A stretch of 64,000 nucleotides of DNA from NCBI RefSeq assembly GCF_000621785.1, contig NZ_JHXI01000016.1, forward strand, positions 37,173-101,172, written 5' to 3'. Source of the stretch: Ruminococcus flavefaciens ND2009 (GTDB lineage Bacteria > Bacillota > Clostridia > Oscillospirales > Ruminococcaceae). Made by a program: the position numbers and the translations under genes. Shown here in pieces: positions 60,301 to 64,000 of this stretch (positions are counted from its first letter, which is position 1; each line of letters opens with the position of its first letter). The notes under the pieces were generated by a model. That model saw only the letters and a program-made list of their open reading frames with translations, did no database searches and had not been told where the DNA came from.

Positions 60301-62562
60301 GATAATAAGACCAGGTATGGTGCTATAGATATTATTATTTGAGGTTGAAGGGGTACCCTTGATAGTAAGAGTATTTGTATCAGGATCAAAGGAAACCTTA
60401 TTATTTCCGTCGAGATTGTTAAGATCCCATGTGGAATCAACCTGCTTGTATCCGTATCTCAGTCCATAGCTTTTCGGTGCTATGGTTATGTTTGAAGCAA
60501 GAGTATTGCTATTTGTTCCCTTAACAACAGCACTGTTGTAAGAGCCTGACTTGCCTATAGCAGCATCCTTGGGTTCATTAATAAATGTGTCGCTAATACT
60601 GATGGTTCCGTATGTGGAATAGATATTGCCTTTTACCTTAACTGCTGAACCATTGGCGATCTGTAAATTACCGTATTTTGTGTATAAACTGCCATTGGTT
60701 GTCACTCTTGAGTTGTCTATTGTTATCTTACCTGCTGATGATGAGGTTGAGTTAGTATAAATGGCTCCGCCTGAAGTGATCTCTGAATTATTAACAGTAA
60801 TGTTGCCCGATGCAGTCAAAGATCCTGTGGTAGAAATCCTTGAATTGTTTATCTGCATATTACCGGTAGACTCAAACAGGGAGGTACAGTTGATCTCAAT
60901 GTCTTCAATAGTAAGAGTACCTGTCTGGTGTTTGAAAGCTCCGCAGGTCAGCTTGCCGTTACCTGTGATTTTGCTGTTTGCACCAAGGGTGAAAACAGTT
61001 GAAGTACTACCTGAAATGTTTGTATCACCTGTCAGCGAAACAGTAAGACCTGAACGTGTTGAACTGATCTTTGTGAGATTTCCCTTGACATACAGGATAT
61101 TTGCTGACGGGTCATAGGATACATTTCCATTGTTCAGGACGTCATGGCAGTTTGCCCTGGTAACACCGGTAGAATTTACTGTGATACCATAGGTTGCACT
61201 TGCTGCTGTAGCCACTTCAGTTGCAAGGGCGCCGGAAGCAGATACTCTGATACCGCCTGATGTACTGCTGATGTTATTTGGCTGGGGCTTGTCCAGGACT
61301 ATATTGGTTCCCAGCGTGATCTTGCCGTTGAATCCAACAACTGCACCATTAGCACAGTTATTGATCTTTATGTTTGCACTGTTCAGTTTAAGAGAAGGTC
61401 CTGACCTGCCGTAGATACCATATAAAGAGCTGTTTATGGTCAGAGGAGCGGCTATGGTCAAAGCCTTTGAGCTGTCAGTGGTATCAAATTTGACACCGTA
61501 TGAGAGCGCGTTTACAGTCAGATTGCTCGTACCTGTGAACTCTGTGTTCTCAGTGAACAGGAAAGCAGGTTCGGTACCGTTTTCTGTTATGGTGTATGAA
61601 CCAGCCGTTTTGATCTTAAGGCCGTCGATGCCAGTATTTTCAATAGCAGGAACATCTGTGGCTGTAAAGTTCTTTTTGAGAGTCAGTGTCTTAGTATCGG
61701 GGTCATAGCTTGCACCTGTGTCGCCGATACTGTCTTTGTTTTCACTTGTTACCTGTGTACCTGCAACTTTAAGACCTGCATATTTATCGGGTTTTGTTCC
61801 AGGAACGATAGTAAAACTATTAACAGAATTTCCATTGCTATCCACTACATATGCACTAGTAGTTTCTATGATTTCTCCATCTACAGGATCACTGATATAA
61901 CAATCAGTAAGCCTGCAATTCATTCCATTACTATACGTAGAAATTAAATCGTTTCCATTATGTGAAGTAATAGTAGAATTACAGATATTTAAGTTAGGAA
62001 TATAGTTAAAATTAGAATAAACTAAAAGATAACCGCCAATGAAGAGATCGAGATTTGCATCCGTGATACGCAGATTTCGTGCACGTATAAAAGATTGACT
62101 GTCTGTTTTTACTGTCAGCTTTCCGCTTCCTGTAAGAGTCAATATGCCGTCTATATTATTATAATGGATAGGAGACACTTCCTTGTTATCCTCGAAAGTA
62201 ACATCATTATCAATTTTTACTATCAGATTTGAATATGTTGAATAGATGATATTTTCGTCTCCGCTTGAATAATACCTTGAATCCTGTGTGTAGATAGTTG
62301 GATTGCTACTGTTTCTGCTTTTTACAGTAAGCGTATTGGTATTATAGTCGAAACTGAATTTTACAACAGAGCTGCTGCCAAGGATATCAGATTTGTTGCT
62401 GTCGGTTACCTGATGACCGAGTATCCAGATGTTGTATTCCGCAGCATAAGCCTTCAGCGGCTTGACATCCGGAATTACCATGACCGCCATGAACAGCGCC
62501 ATGATAATGCTGAACACCCGTGTCAGGGGCGTTCGTTTTCGTGTTTGTGTGTTTGCTTTCAT
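57310..62562 (-). CDS. Giant secreted beta-helical surface protein with seven-fold repeat
   Basis: A 1750-residue exported protein (signal about 14-41, ending KAYAAEYN). Most of it is a chain of seven imperfect modules of 150-250 residues. Each starts with a motif of the type YDPxTxTLTL (e.g. ASYDPDTKTLTLKK, VSFDPDTNTLTIKG, FSYDPEKNTLTLLK) followed by a run of parallel beta-helix strands (LKIKTAGSYTITENG; TIDNSRVTTNGSLYTKYGNL). Near the end come an Ig-like domain (YCYDGQNHQPMAVLTYNGKV), a short bacterial-repeat domain (VKFTAGKVYSKKMYET) and a last beta domain of about 150 residues. There is no sortase motif or dockerin. The modules resemble carbohydrate-binding beta-helices; it is likely an adhesin or glycan binder. 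AGGAGGG precedes ATG 62562. Confidence 0.8.
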   Translation of the reverse strand: MKANTQTRKRTPLTRVFSIIMALFMAVMVIPDVKPLKAYAAEYNIWILGHQVTDSNKSDILGSSSVVKFSFDYNTNTLTVKSRNSSNPTIYTQDSRYYSSGDENIIYSTYSNLIVKIDNDVTFEDNKEVSPIHYNNIDGILTLTGSGKLTVKTDSQSFIRARNLRITDANLDLFIGGYLLVYSNFNYIPNLNICNSTITSHNGNDLISTYSNGMNCRLTDCYISDPVDGEIIETTSAYVVDSNGNSVNSFTIVPGTKPDKYAGLKVAGTQVTSENKDSIGDTGASYDPDTKTLTLKKNFTATDVPAIENTGIDGLKIKTAGSYTITENGTEPAFLFTENTEFTGTSNLTVNALSYGVKFDTTDSSKALTIAAPLTINSSLYGIYGRSGPSLKLNSANIKINNCANGAVVGFNGKITLGTNIVLDKPQPNNISSTSGGIRVSASGALATEVATAASATYGITVNSTGVTRANCHDVLNNGNVSYDPSANILYVKGNLTKISSTRSGLTVSLTGDTNISGSTSTVFTLGANSKITGNGKLTCGAFKHQTGTLTIEDIEINCTSLFESTGNMQINNSRISTTGSLTASGNITVNNSEITSGGAIYTNSTSSSAGKITIDNSRVTTNGSLYTKYGNLQIANGSAVKVKGNIYSTYGTISISDTFINEPKDAAIGKSGSYNSAVVKGTNSNTLASNITIAPKSYGLRYGYKQVDSTWDLNNLDGNNKVSFDPDTNTLTIKGTPSTSNNNIYSTIPGLIIKVEADSDFHYSNFILDSDTTIIGPGKLSIGGSSCKKSITFDNVSVEIGDPEREYPEGESLHTTGDVNIINSDLDIVGTIYSSEGRIILDNSHITGPKGAKIETYGASGEYIAVDGYDGEGVQIRKGYGFKICGEDVTASSKLFKLGPDGALIYNPETNTITFTKDCVCGTSVPLIENIDNSGLNIDFNGHNVSTGTETFHASGIIQLRADTNITGKTKIYQIKGCSDAVINIKNADIECAHLYSTGRTDNVTFNIIDSHIYAYNSMYAFGQINLEGCYVSVPAPGLEYEQFEDGGCGLNYNDRAYTLKTEIVVGEYADYGFSIYNNKVNSLSDLDNLGNNGEFSYDPEKNTLTLLKDIYDNSNYVIQNVSNNGLIINGNGHTIESSKYLTFKADTVITGKLNIGKADSTITSGAAFAISVNNATLTVEDADLYINRLHIPKAAFGILASGDNSKLVIKNSNFSVESRAGISGFNGGITLDSCKIKTPKNYNLLAGATQIMEPKIAIAPIEYYPLYVAGVQVSEQNCHSVLEGYENYTDVEYVPEEKKLIFTDISAGSNWCIDNQGIDGLMIQIDNDITLNSLAGCIRIADGLETTIEACGNEILTLNAETGISCGTGSKLYIKDIELNSSTAKKGIFAEDGGAFIEMLDSNVNIRNASNGAFYGFTNGVDLRGCEVKTNGCILKDGSAVASVNETVKSTIFEIGPSSNKTDISDATMYLNTITYCYDGQNHQPMAVLTYNGKVLELGKDYIYSCRIQTAIGTYEAKAFGIGNFEGQISAEWKIAEMYSVKFTAGKVYSKKMYETKSSATVKAPNLSDKKFWRWETTDGKVLSYSQNYSFIVTKDVELVAQYVDKSVDVTPLPILNMDAIKTTYNGNKAIGFVFSHSVPKQYNVTEVGIKYGTNKLLGYTTGNNYAEVNLMNNPDYDIRSILINKATNHPADYKNNNGTYTFACGVGGKLDNYLYAIGYIKYHDEKTNKDIYVYSDTVVAATYNTAE

Positions 62563-62654
62563 AGAAACCCTCCTAAAAATATAATATTTATATCACACCG
62601 CTCAGCGGCTGATACCTTTAGTAAGGGGATCTGAGACCCCATATCCCGATAAAA

Positions 62655-62698
62655 TAATAAAAAGGCGCATTGCCCCTCATATAGAGCAATGCGCCTTT
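62655..62698 (-). terminator. Terminator in the leader of the giant surface protein
   Basis: Minus strand: AAAGGCGCATTG, 13-nt loop, CAATGCGCCTTT then TTATTATTTTA. It lies between the promoter at about 62850 and the start codon, so it can act as an attenuator. Confidence 0.75.
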
Positions 62699-62844
62699 GT
62701 TGACCAGATTATAAAGGTTTCAGCTATGTTGTCAGATCCGTGATGAGTTAAATTCCAGTAACGTTCATAGTCGATAACCCTCATTAACAAAGACGGATGC
62801 AGAATTTGAGGTAAGCTGTATTGTATAAGTATATTTTAACATGT

Positions 62845-62853
62845 ATTATACCA
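62845..62853 (-). promoter_or_regulatory. Extended -10 promoter of the surface-protein/RiPP unit
   Basis: Minus strand TGGTATAAT (TATAAT at 62850-62845); no good -35. It gives a leader of about 280 nt that includes the terminator at 62655-62698. Confidence 0.6.
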
Positions 62854-63080
62854 CAAGTCAATATAGTAATATTTACTGATTTATCTATTACTATCGTGCC
62901 GCTTATGGTTGAATTCGCTTATCAAGTAAAGCTTAACAGCAATTTCAGATAAATATACGTAATACTTTTAGATTCTCATCAAAGAAAACCGCAGGGAATA
63001 TCTCCTGTGGTTTATTATCCGATATGTGATTCAGGCAGCCCCCTCAAGGCATACATTACCATTGAACAACTTTACTCCGA

Positions 63081-63213
63081 AGAGACCTAAAACATTATTT
63101 GTGATTTATGGCTTTTTCAAGTAATCAATTGTATAACGTCATCTCAGAGCAATTGATTTATACCCACTTTTACTGATTTTTGGCAGCTTTTGCCACAGTA
63201 AGTTACAAATAAG
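63081..63213. repeat. Dispersed repeat B, copy 3
   Basis: Starts AGAGACCTAAAACATTATTT and ends ACAGTAAGTTACAAATAAGG; related to 46793-46928 and 41795-41891. Confidence 0.75.
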
Positions 63214-63372
63214 GGGGGATTCTAATGAAATCGTTCTTCTGTCTTATATTACAGAAAGGATGATTTTTTCTCTGTTTACAAAAATGTTTGAGATTTTTTG
63301 TAATAGTACACAAAATATTGTTGCTGCAGCATAATTAACAAAATAATGTATATTTTAACAGTGGAATTATGT

Positions 63373-63378
63373 TATAAT
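63373..63378 (+). promoter_or_regulatory. Extended -10 element upstream of the last gene
   Basis: TGTTATAAT (TATAAT at 63373-63378); weak -35. The start codon follows after about 65 bp. Confidence 0.55.
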
Positions 63379-63443
63379 ATTATTATAGAGGATTATACAT
63401 TTATGTTATTCATTAATGGCATATTGTTTAAGGAGGCGATCTT

Positions 63444-64000
63444 ATGAAAAAATTAAATTTGTATAAAAAAGTCATTGCAATGCTGTCGGGCATTTCACTT
63501 ATATTTACCAGTGTCAGCACATTTTATACACCTTTCATTGTCTTTGCAGATGGCGATCCGCCATCACAAAGTCTGGTCGAAGCACTTGATCCTGTTACGG
63601 AGCTTCACTGGGTAGAGGACAGCTCTGCGACCGTAACATGGACAGTATCGGCAGAAGCTAATTACTATGCTGTAACGGTAGATGTTTACGAATCCGATGG
63701 TATTACATTTATTGGTTCAAGCGAAACAGGAACTACAGCTACTGAGATTGACGTCCAACAGGAGATACATAATGTTATTGGAGATGCCGAGTATGATGTG
63801 GTAAAGGTCAAGGCTACTGTTATAGCTCAGAAAAAGCAGGATGATGTAGTTGTGGCGGAGAGTGATGGTATAACCACTGGAATGTGGATGTATTTATTAA
63901 ATATTATTCAGATACCTACTCCTACAAAAATTGAACTAAGTGAAGATTTGATACTAACATTTGAATGTGATATTGCCAATCCAGCGAACATCATTTCTCA
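63444..64000 (+). CDS. Secreted protein, 3' end beyond the window
   Basis: The frame opens at ATG 63444 after AGGAGG (63431-63436) and stays open to the window end (185 codons). Residues 1-36 are a signal peptide (KKVIAMLSGISLIFTSVSTF, cleavage near VFADGD). The following part is beta-rich and Ig/Fn3-like (VTELHWVEDSSATVTWTVSA, YYAVTVDVYESDGITFIGSS), as in the N-termini of surface proteins of these bacteria. The later part GMWMYLLNIIQIPTPTKIEL is a linker to a next domain. The rest, and hence the function, is not visible. Confidence 0.8.
   Translation, partial: MKKLNLYKKVIAMLSGISLIFTSVSTFYTPFIVFADGDPPSQSLVEALDPVTELHWVEDSSATVTWTVSAEANYYAVTVDVYESDGITFIGSSETGTTATEIDVQQEIHNVIGDAEYDVVKVKATVIAQKKQDDVVVAESDGITTGMWMYLLNIIQIPTPTKIELSEDLILTFECDIANPANIIS

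Noticed and set aside
22935..64000. Second copy of the tRNA-Ala 3' end as the far attachment site
   Set aside because: No matching stretch was found on reading; the boundary is outside the window or lost.

Overview
The window looks like a chromosomal piece of a fibre-degrading gut or rumen Firmicute of the Ruminococcus group. Three things support this. Two secreted proteins end in type I dockerin domains (4108-6852, minus; 26634-29033), which implies a cellulosome. One of these is a GH11 xylanase / CBM22-like / CE3-like esterase chimera. The core genes (rpoB, rpoC, ppk2, sufB/D-like) are of Firmicute type. The species cannot be named from the sequence alone. Sigma-A type promoters are unusually easy to read: many show TTGAC(A/T)-17 bp-TATAAT or an extended TGnTATAAT.

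Left part, 1-22.9 kb: mostly core genome with higher G+C. It holds the end of a SufB/SufD protein, an array of small-loop hairpins, an OmpR-type response regulator and histidine kinase, a dockerin metallopeptidase-like protein, a SpoU methyltransferase, a nucleoside phosphorylase, a DUF4003-like protein with polyphosphate kinase 2, a FadR-type GntR regulator with a TraB/GumN lipoprotein, rpoB-rpoC, a GNAT acetyltransferase, a GHL10-type lipoprotein and tRNA-Ala(GGC). rpoBC is expressed from its own consensus promoter and has no ribosomal protein genes beside it.

Right part, 22.9-64 kb: accessory DNA, visibly richer in A+T. It starts just after the tRNA gene with the last ~60 codons of a tyrosine recombinase. 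After that come an orphan solute-binding lipoprotein, a small secreted protein with a permease fragment, the xylan-degrading enzyme, a CotH protein with a partner lipoprotein, an S41 peptidase and a HipA-like kinase. A mosaic follows of IS3 relics and dispersed repeats around two large secreted proteins (38022-41561 and 42531-46220, both minus). These two share an N-terminal trunk (beta-solenoid with a YAPNG motif, then thrombospondin-type-3 calcium repeats) but have different C-termini. Each is followed directly by a small lipoprotein or membrane protein, as in polymorphic toxin/immunity pairs, and relics of the same toxins lie nearby.

Further right are a Cys-rich secreted peptide, a protein kinase relic, a clan CD (caspase/gingipain-like) peptidase with two CBM2-like domains followed by a lipoprotein that resembles part of that peptidase, a NACHT NTPase with pentapeptide repeats (defence candidate), and a RiPP-like set. 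That set is a 39-residue precursor peptide, a PqqD-like protein and an NTP_transf_5-like nucleotidyltransferase, all directly downstream of a 1750-residue secreted beta-helical protein. The window ends inside another secreted protein. The strongest candidates for undescribed biology are the 55.7-62.6 kb RiPP/adhesin locus, the 37.4-46.2 kb toxin block and the 48.7-51.9 kb peptidase/inhibitor pair. All functional statements are inferred from sequence; no database search was possible.
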